This document shows, piece after piece, positions 8,202-18,345 of a stretch of 64,000 nt of DNA (positions are counted from its first letter, which is position 1; each line of letters begins with the position of its first letter). Position numbers and translations under genes: made by a program. Origin of the DNA: an uncultured Sphingorhabdus sp. (GTDB lineage: Bacteria > Pseudomonadota > Alphaproteobacteria > Sphingomonadales > Sphingomonadaceae); contig CANMXN010000001.1 of the NCBI GenBank assembly GCA_947501885.1, positions 1,488,001 to 1,552,000 on the forward strand, given 5' to 3'. Below the pieces are notes generated by a model. That model saw nothing but the letters and a program-made list of their open reading frames with translations, was not told the DNA's origin and searched no databases.

Positions 8202-9797
8202 TTACCCCAAATCAGCCTTAACGAAATCGGCGCATCGCTCGCCGATCATGATGCTCGGCGCATTGGTATTGCCGCTCACAATCTTTGGCATGATGCTGGC
8301 ATCGGCGATATACAGACCTTCTAATCCCTTAAATTTCAGGCGCGCATCAACCACGGCATCTTCATCGCTACCCATACGGCAAGTGCCAACAGGATGATAG
8401 ACAGTGTCGGCTTTATCACGGATAAGCTGGTCGAACGCATCATCATCATGCAGCGGCGTATCATAGCGATCGGTTAGGCCAAAATCAGATAAGGGAGCAG
8501 TTTCAGCAAAACGGTGGATTTGGCGCACGCCAGCGCGCATCGTCACCATATCGCGCTCATCATCAAGGAAATTTGGATCAATACGCGGTGGGGCTGCGGC
8601 ATCATTCTTATAAAGCCCGACGCTGCCCACACTATAGGGACGTAGCACGCATGTATGAATACTCAGGCCATGGCCTTTGGGACGTTCCTTGCCATGATTT
8701 TCCAGCGGCCCAGGGACAAAGTGAAATTGCGTGTCGGGCGCTGGCACATCGGGTGTTGATGACCAAAATCCGCCAGCCTCGGCATAGGGGGTGGTCATGA
8801 TACCCGTGCGCTGGAGGCGATGTTCGATGATAGATTTGAGCATTTTGAAATTTGTGCCCATGCTATCGCCGATTAAATCACGCGATTCTGATCTCCAGCC
8901 GCCAACATAGTCAATATGGTCTTGTAGATTTTGGCCAACTTCTGATTTTTCACATGTCATTTCAATGCCGTGCGGTTTTATATCTTCGGCGCGGCCAATG
9001 CCCGATAATTGCAATATTTGCGGTGATCCAAAGGCGCCTGCGGATAATATAACCGCACCGCGTGCCTTGATAATTTCGGATGATTTGCCTTTGTGGATTT
9101 GTACGCCTGTTACGCGGCCTTCGTTAATGATTAATTTCTCAACCAAGACTTTGGTGCGCACATCCACATTGTCTTGATCTTTGACAGGATCGATATAGGC
9201 ACGGGCGGCCGACCAACGCTCACCGCCTTTTTGGGTGACTTGGTACATGCCGATGCCTTCTTGATCGCCGCCATTAAAATCATCGGTGATTTTAAGTTGC
9301 AGATTGCGCGCCGCCTCCACAAAAGCTTCGCTTGCTGGATTCGTATATTTTTGATCCATCACATTAAGCGGGCCATCGGTGCCATGATGATCTCCGTTTA
9401 GGCGCTCATTACCCTCTGATCGGATAAAATAGGGTAGGACGTCTTTATAGGACCAGCCATCACAGCCCATATCTGCCCAATTATCATAATCCCATTTGTT
9501 ACCGCGAATATAGACCATCGCATTAATCGCGCTTGATCCGCCCATGCCGCGTCCGCGTGGTTGATAGCCAATGCGGCCATTCAACCCTTTCATAGGCACT
9601 GTATCAAATTTATAATTACCGCTGTTTGGAATGAAAGGAAACAGGCCTGGCGTGGTGTAGACAAAGCCATTATTTTTGCCGCCCACTTCGAGCAAACAAA
9701 TGGTTTTCTTGCCATCTTCGGCTAGGCGACCAGCGGCGGCACTACCGCCCGATCCACCGCCTATTACGATAATATCATATGCGCTTTCATGAGCCAT
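8202..9797 (-). CDS. GMC family FAD-dependent oxidoreductase (choline/alcohol dehydrogenase-like)
   Basis: A 531-residue flavoprotein. Seen in order: the FAD Rossmann motif IIVIGGGSGGSAAAGRLAE, GMC signature 1 (GRGMGGSSAINAMVYIRG), signature 2 (GAFGSPQILQLSGIG), the catalytic His in YHPVGTCRMG and the second active-site segment GNTNAPSIMIGERCAD. It oxidises a primary or secondary alcohol; BetA-type choline dehydrogenase is one option but no betaine genes are nearby. Start at 9797 has AAAGGA upstream; a longer in-frame start at 9863 would overlap the hydroxylase gene by 77 bp. With this start the overlap is 11 bp. Confidence 0.92.
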   Translation of the reverse strand: MAHESAYDIIVIGGGSGGSAAAGRLAEDGKKTICLLEVGGKNNGFVYTTPGLFPFIPNSGNYKFDTVPMKGLNGRIGYQPRGRGMGGSSAINAMVYIRGNKWDYDNWADMGCDGWSYKDVLPYFIRSEGNERLNGDHHGTDGPLNVMDQKYTNPASEAFVEAARNLQLKITDDFNGGDQEGIGMYQVTQKGGERWSAARAYIDPVKDQDNVDVRTKVLVEKLIINEGRVTGVQIHKGKSSEIIKARGAVILSAGAFGSPQILQLSGIGRAEDIKPHGIEMTCEKSEVGQNLQDHIDYVGGWRSESRDLIGDSMGTNFKMLKSIIEHRLQRTGIMTTPYAEAGGFWSSTPDVPAPDTQFHFVPGPLENHGKERPKGHGLSIHTCVLRPYSVGSVGLYKNDAAAPPRIDPNFLDDERDMVTMRAGVRQIHRFAETAPLSDFGLTDRYDTPLHDDDAFDQLIRDKADTVYHPVGTCRMGSDEDAVVDARLKFKGLEGLYIADASIMPKIVSGNTNAPSIMIGERCADFVKADLG

Positions 9798-10704
9798 GGA
9801 TTTGTTCCTTTTGTTTTCGTTGCCAGCGTTTTTTGATGCTGCTGCTGGTTTCTCTTGACCCATCGTGCGACCATCCTGGTTCGCGGATGCAATAATTCAC
9901 TCTATCGCGCCAACTTGGGGCATTCCAAATGTCACGGGCGATGCCAACCCATTCATGAAAAGCGACCCAGATCAGATTGTGCGTGTCGAGATTTTTGACG
10001 ATGCCATATTGGATGGTTTCATCCTGAGTTTCAGGTTCAAAAGTCCCAAACATCTTATCCCAAATGATAAAGACACCTGCATAATTACGGTCCAGATAAC
10101 GTGCATTGGTTGCATGGTGAACGCGGTGATGGCTCGGCGTGTTCATGATTGCTTCAAACCAGCGCGACATTTTATCAATCGCCTCGGTATGAATCCAATA
10201 TTGATAGACAAGGTTTATCCCACCAAGGAAAAATACCAAGGCTGGTGGGAATCCGATGAACAATAGGGGCATACGAAAGATAAAACTAAGGGCAAAAAAA
10301 CCGCTCCATGTTTGGCGCAATGCAGTGCTGAGATTATAATGCTGGCTGGTGTGATGATTGACATGGGCTGCCCAAAACCAACGTACGCGATGCGCGCTCC
10401 TGTGAAAGCAATAATAGGCCAAATCATCTAATATGAATATAACCGGTATCAACCAAAAGCCATTGGCCCATGTCAATTCTATATCCCAAATACGATATTC
10501 ATAGACAAAGCCTGCTGATGCTAAAATCGCTGATCCGAATAGGATTCCAGCGATAACGCTGCCTATTCCCATCGCCATCGATGTTACAGCGTCTTTGGTT
10601 TCATATTTGATCCGCGCATTACGGCGCGACCATAGCCATTCGGCCATGATGGTCAGGGCGAAAAATGGAATCGCCCATGTCGTTGGGGATGGCAGAGTCT
10701 CCAT
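9787..10704 (-). CDS. Sterol desaturase/fatty acid hydroxylase family protein
   Basis: A 305-residue integral membrane di-iron enzyme. Histidine clusters are HRSAH, HVNHH and HRVHH, the standard HxxxH, HxxHH and HxxHH set of the superfamily, between several hydrophobic spans. It hydroxylates or desaturates a lipid C-H bond. The ATG at 10704 is preferred to a TTG three codons upstream. Its 3' end overlaps the GMC oxidoreductase, so hydroxylation followed by alcohol oxidation of the same lipid is a reasonable guess (inference). Confidence 0.88.
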   Translation of the reverse strand: METLPSPTTWAIPFFALTIMAEWLWSRRNARIKYETKDAVTSMAMGIGSVIAGILFGSAILASAGFVYEYRIWDIELTWANGFWLIPVIFILDDLAYYCFHRSAHRVRWFWAAHVNHHTSQHYNLSTALRQTWSGFFALSFIFRMPLLFIGFPPALVFFLGGINLVYQYWIHTEAIDKMSRWFEAIMNTPSHHRVHHATNARYLDRNYAGVFIIWDKMFGTFEPETQDETIQYGIVKNLDTHNLIWVAFHEWVGIARDIWNAPSWRDRVNYCIREPGWSHDGSRETSSSIKKRWQRKQKEQIHGS

Positions 10705-10768
10705 CAGTATCAACTGACATAGATGTTAATGGCTGTCTAGCAGATTTTAATTAAGCGATTAATATTTA

Positions 10769-11206
10769 TCAATCTTGCCCTGATAAGGTATCGATTAAGG
10801 CTCTAATTGGCGTAGTATCATATCCCGCATTTCCTGCAAGCCGTACAATCTCGGCTGGTGTTTCCCCCATCTTTGCTTGGGCGAGAGACCATAGAAATGT
10901 GGAGCGCGTACCCGAGCGGCAATAGGCTAATATTTTGCCGTCTTTTTCCATATTATCCTCTAATGCCTTAATCATCGCATCGACTTGCGGGGCAGAGAAA
11001 CCAGCATGGGTGATGGGAATAGAAATATAATCAAGCTCAGCCTTTATCGCAGCGCGTTTAATCGCATCACCCTTGGTTTGATCGGCACTTTCACCATCGG
11101 GGCGATTGTTAATGATTAGAGTGATGCCCATGTCCGCAGCATTTTTTACTTGATCCACGCTAATTTGCGGTGATACAAAAATATTATCATCTAATTTGGT
11201 GAACAT
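10769..11206 (-). CDS. TIGR01244-type phosphatase/sulfur transferase (Blh N-domain-like)
   Basis: A 145-residue protein of the dual-specificity-phosphatase-like family often called TIGR01244, found fused to or beside MBL sulfur enzymes. The P-loop CRSGTRSTFLW near residue 97 carries the nucleophilic Cys and the Arg, and the start FTKLDDNIFVSPQISVDQV is typical. A Shine-Dalgarno (AGGAAT) precedes the ATG. It lies between the ABC exporter and the hydroxylase on the same strand. No MBL partner is adjacent, so its physiological role is open. Confidence 0.82.
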   Translation of the reverse strand: MFTKLDDNIFVSPQISVDQVKNAADMGITLIINNRPDGESADQTKGDAIKRAAIKAELDYISIPITHAGFSAPQVDAMIKALEDNMEKDGKILAYCRSGTRSTFLWSLAQAKMGETPAEIVRLAGNAGYDTTPIRALIDTLSGQD

Positions 11207-11246
11207 ATCTATTCCTATTATTTTCGAGGTCTAATATTTTTATGGC

Positions 11247-13070
11247 CTATAGCTTTTCTTGGGCCTGCCTTTGCCACATTTGCGCATAAAGCCCCTTCAT
11301 CGCAAGCAATTCTTTATGATTGCCCTGTTCTGCGATAGATCCATTATCGAGCAAGATAATATTATCGGCATGGGTGATAGTCGATAGGCGGTGCGCGATC
11401 ACCAAAGTCGTGCGGCTTTGAGATAGCTGGTGCAGCGTATCCAAAATATCCTCTTCGGTGCGGCTGTCGAGCGCGGATGTTGCTTCGTCCAATATCAGCA
11501 GCGGCGGGTTTTTGAGCAATGTCCTGGCAATGGCGATGCGTTGTTTCTCGCCGCCTGATAGCTTTAAACCGCGCTCGCCCACTTGGGTGGCATATTGATC
11601 TTTTAAGCCTGTAATGAAGGGCGCGATGGCTGCGCCTTGTGCGGCTTGTTCAATGGCTTTTTGATCTGCATCTTCGCGGCCATAACCAATATTATAACCG
11701 ATGCTATCATTAAATAAAACCGTGTCTTGCGGCACAACGCCAATGGCGCGGCGCAAGCTATTTTGCGTGCATAATTTAATATCTTGATTATCAATCAGGA
11801 TGCGCCCCGATTGCGGATCATAAAATCGGAAAAGCAGTTTAGCGATCGTTGATTTTCCAGCCCCTGATGGGCCAACGATGGCCAATGTTTCACCAGCTGC
11901 GATTGTGAAGGAAATATCCTTTATAATCTGCCGATCCTTATCAAAGCTGAAATCGATATTCTCGAACTTTATTTCACCATGTTGCACATCAATGGACTGC
12001 GCATTTGGGGCATCCACTATTTCAGCTTTGGTGTCGAGCAATTGGAACATGGCATCCATATCGATCACGCCTTGGCGGATGGTGCGATAGACCGTCCCCA
12101 GAAAATCAAGCGGGCGGAATAATTGCATGAGCATAGTGTTGATAAATACCAGATCACCAATGGTAAAATAGCCCTTTGTCCAGCCCCATATACTATATCC
12201 CATAGCCCCCGCTAACATCATATTGGTAATTAGGGATTGACCAATATTGAGAAATGCTAGCGAATTCTCTGATTTAACCGCTGCGTTGGCATATTGCTGC
12301 ATCGCACCCGCATAGCGTTTGGATTCGCGCTCTTCAGCGGTGAAATACTTGACCGTTTCATAATTGAGCATGGCATCGACGCTACGGCCAATGGCGTGGG
12401 TATCCATGGTGTTCATTTCGCGGCGTAATTTGTTACGCCAATCGGTCACTTTGCTGGTAAAATAGATATAGCCCACCACTACGGCAAGCGTGATACTGAC
12501 CAGAGGTGCACCAAAATTAAGACCAAATATGATCATAACCGCTGTTAATTCTATGGCGGTGGGGACAATATTGAACAGCAGAAAATAGAGCATCGTATCA
12601 ATGCTCTTGGTCCCGCGGTCGATAGTTTTGGTGAGCTCACCCGTACGGCGGGATAGGTGAAAGCGCAGCGATAGATTATGGATATGACGAAAGAGCGTTT
12701 CGGCCAATGTGCGCGTGGCTTCTTGTCCGACACGTTCAAAGGCAAAATTACGCAAATTGTTAAATATAATCTGCCCCAAACGCGCTAGGCCATAGGCTGC
12801 TACCAATGCGAGTAATAGCATTAATATAGCATTTTTGCCGCTTGGTGGGGTCTCATTCATTGTATCGATGATTTCCCTATAGAAAAAGGGAAGTGATAAA
12901 ATAGAGGCTTTCGCAGCAAGCACAAAAAACGCAGATATTAGGATACGAATTTTAAGGTGCGGCCGACCCTTGGGCCATAGATAAGGCAAAAACCGCTTGA
13001 GCGTTGCCAGCAAATTCGGTTCTATGCCATCATCAGGCGAGTTATAATATTCTGGTGGCATAGAATTCAT
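11247..13070 (-). CDS. Atm1-type ABC exporter (fused permease and ATPase)
   Basis: A 607-residue half-transporter. Six membrane spans occupy roughly residues 40-320 and contain ETVKYFTAEERESKRYAGAM, a hallmark of the Atm1/HMT group that exports glutathione-linked sulfur or metal compounds. The nucleotide-binding domain has Walker A GPSGAGKST, signature LSGGEKQR, Walker B LLILDEATSALD and the switch His in VIAHRLST. It acts as a homodimer in the inner membrane. Next to it lies the TIGR01244 protein, 40 bp downstream. Confidence 0.93.
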   Translation of the reverse strand: MNSMPPEYYNSPDDGIEPNLLATLKRFLPYLWPKGRPHLKIRILISAFFVLAAKASILSLPFFYREIIDTMNETPPSGKNAILMLLLALVAAYGLARLGQIIFNNLRNFAFERVGQEATRTLAETLFRHIHNLSLRFHLSRRTGELTKTIDRGTKSIDTMLYFLLFNIVPTAIELTAVMIIFGLNFGAPLVSITLAVVVGYIYFTSKVTDWRNKLRREMNTMDTHAIGRSVDAMLNYETVKYFTAEERESKRYAGAMQQYANAAVKSENSLAFLNIGQSLITNMMLAGAMGYSIWGWTKGYFTIGDLVFINTMLMQLFRPLDFLGTVYRTIRQGVIDMDAMFQLLDTKAEIVDAPNAQSIDVQHGEIKFENIDFSFDKDRQIIKDISFTIAAGETLAIVGPSGAGKSTIAKLLFRFYDPQSGRILIDNQDIKLCTQNSLRRAIGVVPQDTVLFNDSIGYNIGYGREDADQKAIEQAAQGAAIAPFITGLKDQYATQVGERGLKLSGGEKQRIAIARTLLKNPPLLILDEATSALDSRTEEDILDTLHQLSQSRTTLVIAHRLSTITHADNIILLDNGSIAEQGNHKELLAMKGLYAQMWQRQAQEKL

Positions 13071-13135
13071 ATAAGCAGGTCAGCAGAAATAACCAGCCCA
13101 AGCTTAATCTTGCTTATTGGTATAAATTATATTGT

Positions 13136-15283
13136 CTAAAATGTTCCAGTGATGATGAAACGGTAAAATAACCCTGATCGTCCTTCAAAGCTCTCAATAG
13201 TGCTAATTGGACCATCACGTCTTTCAACAAAAAATTCTTCGCGGCGGCGTTCGACTTGATCAAATAGATTTTGTATCTGTAAATTTACCTTGAGACCAAA
13301 GACGTCCTTATTCTCGATGAAGAGTGTAGTGAAAGGAAGATCATTGGATCCTTCTGATAGGAAATCGAGCCGCAGATTATCATTACGCCGACCATCGCGG
13401 GCATTAAGCCCCCATGCCCAATTACTGCCGACTATATCGTGACGAAAATCAACGCTATAACGTCTGATTAAAGAGCGGCTTATAGGGCGGCGTATATCAA
13501 AGATTTGATCGGGAACGCTGCTGCTTTCATATTCTGCGCGAATATCGAGTTTTGCACCTTTCCAACCAATGATATTATCGAGCAAAAATGTTGAATCTAT
13601 GCCAATGTTGAAACGCCGCGCACCATCGACATTGCCTACGGCTTCGCTATCGATACCCGTTGGCACTTGATCGATAAGATCGCTGATGCTCTCGGCTTCT
13701 AATGTTAATTTAATAGAGCCAGCATCGCCAAGCGAGCGGTTTAATTCTACTTCACCAACCCAGCTTTGCGGTGGAACAAGTAAGGGATTGCCGCTATTAC
13801 TATTACCATTATTACCAATATCGACAGAAGCTAAAAAAGAACCAAAATTTAACTGACCAACGCGTCTTTCGATGCGGGCATTGATATCCAGCTTAGAATT
13901 AGGTCGCCATGTCAACGCCAATGATCCTTTGGGACGGACAAATGTGCGGCTCAATCCATTGGACCCATCTTGGGATATATTGCTGATTTCTGCGCCTAAT
14001 ATTGTTTGCAGATTAATATTAGATGACAGCGAGCGGCTGTAAGAAAGTGTTGCTTCGCTTCGCAATTCTTCTACGCGGGCTGATGCGCCATCAAGGGGTT
14101 CGTCTTGAAATATACCGCCAGCATCGAGTATTAATAATTCACTGGTGCGGTCGAGAAAATTATAGGCTCCTTCGAGCGATAATTGCCAATCATTTTTGCC
14201 TGATGACCAACGTAATTCGCTGCGTAAAATTGACTCGCCTTCGCCCTGTATCGTATTAAATTGTGATCCTTCATCGGGGCTATCGTCATTAAAATTCTGC
14301 AAGAATAGGCTGTCACTGTCTCTGTTGAGGTAGCGTTGGAATGCAATCAACTTTAAACGTGCACCGATAAAATCAAATTCATAATCGCTGTTAAATTCAA
14401 AACTAACTTCATCATCTCGTCCTTGGCGTAATTCATTAATAAGAGCCAAATTAGGACCATTAATTGGACTTTCATTATTACGCCGAGAGGGGTTGAAGCT
14501 AGCAGAACCGCCAATATTAAAGATTGAACCGCTATTACCCGTCACGCTATAGGATGCATTAATAGCAGGCCGTTCGGTTCTAAACCGAGTGTCATTTTCT
14601 CTAATGAATATAATATTTCCATCGGCATCTGTAACGATCTCAGGCCCTTCACGCCCGCCTCTAAATGCGCCATTATTATTAATGCCAAAGGTAAGCTCAC
14701 CTTTGCCCAAGGGCGTAGTGATATTTAATTCGGCATCGAATAGATTGGCTGGTAAGCGTTCACGAAATTGGGTGCGCCATCGAAAATTGCCGCTCAAACC
14801 TTTTGATTCAGAAATGACATTCAAGACTTGGCCGTTTAATCCAGAAATAGAAAGCGATGATCCATCGACGATTTCAAAGCGGATGATTTGGGACGCTGCG
14901 AGGCGGCCTAATACTGTTTGTGCATCGTTACTTTTGCCTGAAATACGTTTGCCATTAATTAATACATTTTGCGATGCATTACCAAGACCGCGATCTTCAC
15001 TGGTTTCTGAAATGCTGAAGCCTGGGATTTCACGGACCATGTCAAGCGCGGTTTGCGGGGCAAATATCTCAAAGAAAGAAGGTTCATAGATAATCTTGCC
15101 ATCTTCAGTGACCGGTCCTTGGGATAGGTCTTTTGATGGGTTTGATGCACTATTATTTTGTTTTGCTGTTTCTAGAGGAATACTCTGTTCTTGTTCATCA
15201 ATGATAATATCATTAGCCAGAACCATCTGATGAAATGTCGCAAGACTAATCATAGCTGCTGCACCAAACTTACTGCGCATCAT
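13136..15283 (-). CDS. TonB-dependent outer-membrane receptor with plug domain
   Basis: A 715-residue protein. A signal peptide (MMRSKFGAAAMISLATFHQM, cleaved after MVLA) is followed by a plug domain with ALDMVREIPGFSISE and NVLINGKRISGKSNDAQTVL, then a long beta-barrel rich in alternating polar and hydrophobic residues, ending in Phe (IITGTF) as barrels do. The start is placed at the paired ATGs (15283/15280) because the upstream open frame would spoil the signal peptide. The ligand is not evident; no FecIR-type regulators are adjacent. It resembles the sphingomonad TBDR group with an asparagine-rich early barrel. Confidence 0.85.
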   Translation of the reverse strand: MMRSKFGAAAMISLATFHQMVLANDIIIDEQEQSIPLETAKQNNSASNPSKDLSQGPVTEDGKIIYEPSFFEIFAPQTALDMVREIPGFSISETSEDRGLGNASQNVLINGKRISGKSNDAQTVLGRLAASQIIRFEIVDGSSLSISGLNGQVLNVISESKGLSGNFRWRTQFRERLPANLFDAELNITTPLGKGELTFGINNNGAFRGGREGPEIVTDADGNIIFIRENDTRFRTERPAINASYSVTGNSGSIFNIGGSASFNPSRRNNESPINGPNLALINELRQGRDDEVSFEFNSDYEFDFIGARLKLIAFQRYLNRDSDSLFLQNFNDDSPDEGSQFNTIQGEGESILRSELRWSSGKNDWQLSLEGAYNFLDRTSELLILDAGGIFQDEPLDGASARVEELRSEATLSYSRSLSSNINLQTILGAEISNISQDGSNGLSRTFVRPKGSLALTWRPNSKLDINARIERRVGQLNFGSFLASVDIGNNGNSNSGNPLLVPPQSWVGEVELNRSLGDAGSIKLTLEAESISDLIDQVPTGIDSEAVGNVDGARRFNIGIDSTFLLDNIIGWKGAKLDIRAEYESSSVPDQIFDIRRPISRSLIRRYSVDFRHDIVGSNWAWGLNARDGRRNDNLRLDFLSEGSNDLPFTTLFIENKDVFGLKVNLQIQNLFDQVERRREEFFVERRDGPISTIESFEGRSGLFYRFIITGTF

Positions 15284-15517
15284 ATAATCCAGAGGATATT
15301 GGGATATTCTAGAAGTTTGGTTGATGATCAAGAGGAGAGCCTTCAAATTCGATATTGGGGGCTTGGATGTTTAAAATCGAGGGAGGGTCATCCGAATGTT
15401 ATTGTAATATTAGTGCGCAGCTATGAAATTGTTACACAATCTTCGACCAAATATCGATTAGAGGTTATAGTAAGAAGACAAATAGCATGATAGATCAAAA
15501 GAACACAGATATTTTAT
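15284..15517. other. Upstream region of the TonB-dependent receptor
   Basis: No convincing gene was found here. It should hold the promoter of the receptor, but no clear -35/-10 pair or Fur-like palindrome could be picked out. Confidence 0.4.
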
Positions 15518-15781
15518 TTAAATTTTGCCATTAATGAGCATATAGGCTGTTACCATGTTTAGGCCGCTATAAGCGATGTAGATAAATGTCAGAATTAGAG
15601 AATTACTATAGATAAGAGCTCCTAATAATATCAAAAACTCTATGCTATAGCCGCCATATTTACCGAAATGTTTGCCAAAATATGTTTTTGTATCTTCTAC
15701 AAAGGGATGGCCAGATTTCATAACGGCTTTGTGACAAGCAAAATTGGTGACCCCTAAGATGAAACAGATAATAAGGCCCAT
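15518..15781 (-). CDS. Small three-TM membrane protein downstream of the AI-2E transporter
   Basis: An 87-residue protein, not recognised. It has hydrophobic stretches near residues 1-17 (GLIICFILGVTNFACHKAV), 46-66 (IEFLILLGALIYSNSLILTF) and 68-83 (IAYSGLNMVTAYML), with a polar loop between the first two. The ATG follows the TAA of the AI-2E transporter with no gap (TAAATG), which argues that it is a real, translationally coupled gene. Function unknown; a partner of the transporter is possible. Confidence 0.6.
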   Translation of the reverse strand: MGLIICFILGVTNFACHKAVMKSGHPFVEDTKTYFGKHFGKYGGYSIEFLILLGALIYSNSLILTFIYIAYSGLNMVTAYMLINGKI

Positions 15782-16897
15782 TTATATTTGCTCTTTTTCT
15801 GATATTTTACCGCGATTGCGGACTCGTTCTGAATGACTTTCTAGAGCGACTTTGATCATCGCAATGATCGGATCTGCTAATGCCAGTCCAATAATGCCGA
15901 ATAATGTGCCAAATAAGATTTGCGCGCCTAACACCAAAGCTGGTGCTAAATCAACTGCTCTTTTAGCGATCATTGGCACAATGATATAGCCATCTATAAA
16001 TTGTACAAAAATATAAACACCCAATGCAAACAGGCCTGTTTCTATTCCACCAGAAAAACCAACCAATATGATTAAGACACCCGATATTATTGCTCCGATA
16101 TTGGGAAGAAATGCTAATAAACCAGTTAATATTCCAAGTAATGCAGCAAGCGGGACACCGCCAATCCAAAGCAATATCCAAGTACCAAAACCCTCAATGG
16201 CCATCCCAAGTAGACGCCCTGCCATTAATCGGCGTAAAGTGTAGCCAATTTTTTCCATATTGCCGTAAAATTGTTCGCGCTCTGATAGCGGTAACATCCA
16301 TGCAACGCCGCGCTCATACATGCGTGGTTCGGCTGCAATAAATATGGCCAATACTAACATGATGGCAACGCTAGCAAGACCTCCAATGACTGAAGAAACA
16401 GCGGCGGTTACCCTGCCCACAGAACTGAATATTTGACGCCCAATTTGCTCAATATCGATGGTTTCAATGGCAAGACCTGCTTCATCTGCCATTATGACTA
16501 AGCGCTGTAGTTGATTGATGACAGTAGATTTTAAACTAATAGCCTGTTCCACCAGAGCAGAACCAGCATATATTATTGCCCAGGCCATGAAAGCGGTAAC
16601 ACTGAGTATTACAATGGTCAGCAATATACCGCGATGCCAAGGTAATATGCGTGCTAATAATCTTGTACCGCCATCCAACATAGCGGCTAATACTAAACCG
16701 CCAACGATTAGTAATATGGGTTGTGCGAGGAATATGATGCCAACAACCAATATAATGGCACCAATCCATACAGCTGCTTTTTTCAGTTCAGTGCGGATGA
16801 TAGGATCATAGAATTCAGTGGGGCCTACGGTCTCGTGATGGGATGGCTTAACCGTATCAGCAGCTTTATCATCTTTATTGTCTACTGATGAATTCAA
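15782..16897 (-). CDS. AI-2E family transporter
   Basis: A 371-residue polytopic protein of the AI-2E/PerM family. The early paired helices (WIGAIILVVGIIFLAQPILL and the following span), the cytoplasmic-facing helical region around residue 130-150, and the conserved C-terminal hydrophobic block GILTGLLAFLPNIGAIISG are visible. The start codon is TTG (16897) preceded at 5 bp by a strong AGGAGG. The substrate (autoinducer, sodium/proton or other) cannot be told from sequence. It lies downstream of lepB on the same strand. Confidence 0.88.
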   Translation of the reverse strand: MNSSVDNKDDKAADTVKPSHHETVGPTEFYDPIIRTELKKAAVWIGAIILVVGIIFLAQPILLIVGGLVLAAMLDGGTRLLARILPWHRGILLTIVILSVTAFMAWAIIYAGSALVEQAISLKSTVINQLQRLVIMADEAGLAIETIDIEQIGRQIFSSVGRVTAAVSSVIGGLASVAIMLVLAIFIAAEPRMYERGVAWMLPLSEREQFYGNMEKIGYTLRRLMAGRLLGMAIEGFGTWILLWIGGVPLAALLGILTGLLAFLPNIGAIISGVLIILVGFSGGIETGLFALGVYIFVQFIDGYIIVPMIAKRAVDLAPALVLGAQILFGTLFGIIGLALADPIIAMIKVALESHSERVRNRGKISEKEQI

Positions 16898-16977
16898 CGC
16901 TGCCTCCTATATCTCAAATGATTAATCTATCTTATGATAGGATAATATGACCTATTTTTACTACAGATATCATGATC

Positions 16978-17898
16978 TCATTCGCTTTGCTCTTCTTTTT
17001 TTGCCCGCAAACTATTGCCTGCCCTGCCAGAACGTAGTGACGATATCCATGTTGTTGGGTTAAAGGTTGTGGTTCCGTCGAGTGAAAATGTTATGAAAGA
17101 AGCACGTCCGCCTATATTTTCCCATTTGATAGCTCCGCCCAGTCCATTGGGCCAAGAAGCTCGGCTATCTGCACTATTATCTCTATTATCACCCATTAAA
17201 TAATAATGACCATCTGGAATATTATAAGGGCGTATATTATCATTCTTGCTATCAAATGCGTCGATGGTGTCCCAATATTTTCCATTGGGTAATATTTCTC
17301 TAACGATAGAGACAAAACAGCGTAATGTACCATCTTCATCGCGGCGAAGGGCGTTAGGAAAGCTATTTGAACTGCAGTCATTATTATCATCAACGGGCAA
17401 TTCCATAGAAGGCTGTGCCTCTTGCCTTATAGCCGTTCCATTGATGAAGACCTGTCCGTTTCGTAATTCAATGGTTTCACCAGGTAGACCAATAACGCGT
17501 TTAATATAATCTTGTTTATTCTCTGGGTGCGTTAATATTACTATGTCACCGCGCTTTGGTGCGGAGCCCCAAAAACGTCCATCTGTTTCGGGTAAAGTAT
17601 AGGCAAGGCTATCTTCATCTTCTCGTAAAATACCCCAGCGAAATATAGCAGCGGGATTAGGTATAGTAGGGGAAACATAACTCCAGCCATAAGGATATTT
17701 TGATACCACTAAGCGGTCTCCAACTAACAATGTTGGCATCATTGATATAGAAGGGATGTAAAAAGGTTTAGCAATAAAACTATGAAATATGAGCACGGCG
17801 AATAAGAGCCAAAAAAAACCTTTCACTTCTTCGAAGAGGCTAGTCTTTTTTTTGCTACTCTCTGGAGTATCTTTTGCAGCTTTCATTGTGTTTATCAT
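16978..17898 (-). CDS. lepB: Signal peptidase I
   Basis: A 306-residue membrane protease that removes signal peptides from exported proteins. One N-terminal membrane span (FFWLLFAVLIFHSFIAKPFY) is followed by the catalytic Ser in IPSISMMPTL, the catalytic Lys in YIKRVIGLPGE and the GDNRDNSADSR box. The insert between box D and box E is long, as in other sphingomonads. It is the last of four genes pyrE-pdxJ-acpS-lepB, 23 bp after acpS. The exact ATG (17898 or 17886) is not settled by a clear Shine-Dalgarno. Confidence 0.95.
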   Translation of the reverse strand: MINTMKAAKDTPESSKKKTSLFEEVKGFFWLLFAVLIFHSFIAKPFYIPSISMMPTLLVGDRLVVSKYPYGWSYVSPTIPNPAAIFRWGILREDEDSLAYTLPETDGRFWGSAPKRGDIVILTHPENKQDYIKRVIGLPGETIELRNGQVFINGTAIRQEAQPSMELPVDDNNDCSSNSFPNALRRDEDGTLRCFVSIVREILPNGKYWDTIDAFDSKNDNIRPYNIPDGHYYLMGDNRDNSADSRASWPNGLGGAIKWENIGGRASFITFSLDGTTTFNPTTWISSLRSGRAGNSLRAKKEEQSE

Positions 17899-17921
17899 TA
17901 TAATTTATCAATCATTTTATA

Positions 17922-18335
17922 TTATGCTTTGGTAATTATGGGTAAGGCTTCAATAATCACAAAGGCTTGTGCCCATGGATGATCATCGGTGAGCGTAAGA
18001 TGAACGAAAGCCTCATAGCCATCAGGTAATAAAGTGTCGAGCCGTGCTTTAGCTCCACCTTGTAAATCGAGCGTTGGGGCGCCTGATGGTGCATTGATGA
18101 CGCCAATGTCCTTCATGAAGACACCATTGCGAAATCCAGTGCCAACGGCCTTGGAATAGGCTTCTTTTGCGGCGAAGCGTTTGGCATAGGTGCCTGCTTT
18201 GGTATAGGGGCGTTTGGCGGCTTTGGCGCGTTCTAGATCTGTGAACACACGCTTTTCAAAGCGCATTCCAAACCGATCCAAAGAATTTTGAATACGTTCA
18301 ATGTTACACAAATCTGACCCTAAACCGATAATCAT
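17922..18335 (-). CDS. acpS: Holo-[acyl-carrier-protein] synthase
   Basis: A 137-residue enzyme that moves 4'-phosphopantetheine from CoA onto ACP. The start [14 protein letters not shown] holds the Mg-binding Asp and [15 protein letters not shown] is the second conserved motif. Homology begins at the ATG at 18335, 10 bp after the pdxJ stop; the longer open frame reaches into pdxJ. Confidence 0.95.
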   Translation of the reverse strand: MIIGLGSDLCNIERIQNSLDRFGMRFEKRVFTDLERAKAAKRPYTKAGTYAKRFAAKEAYSKAVGTGFRNGVFMKDIGVINAPSGAPTLDLQGGAKARLDTLLPDGYEAFVHLTLTDDHPWAQAFVIIEALPIITKA

Positions 18336-18345
18336 GGATTTACTT

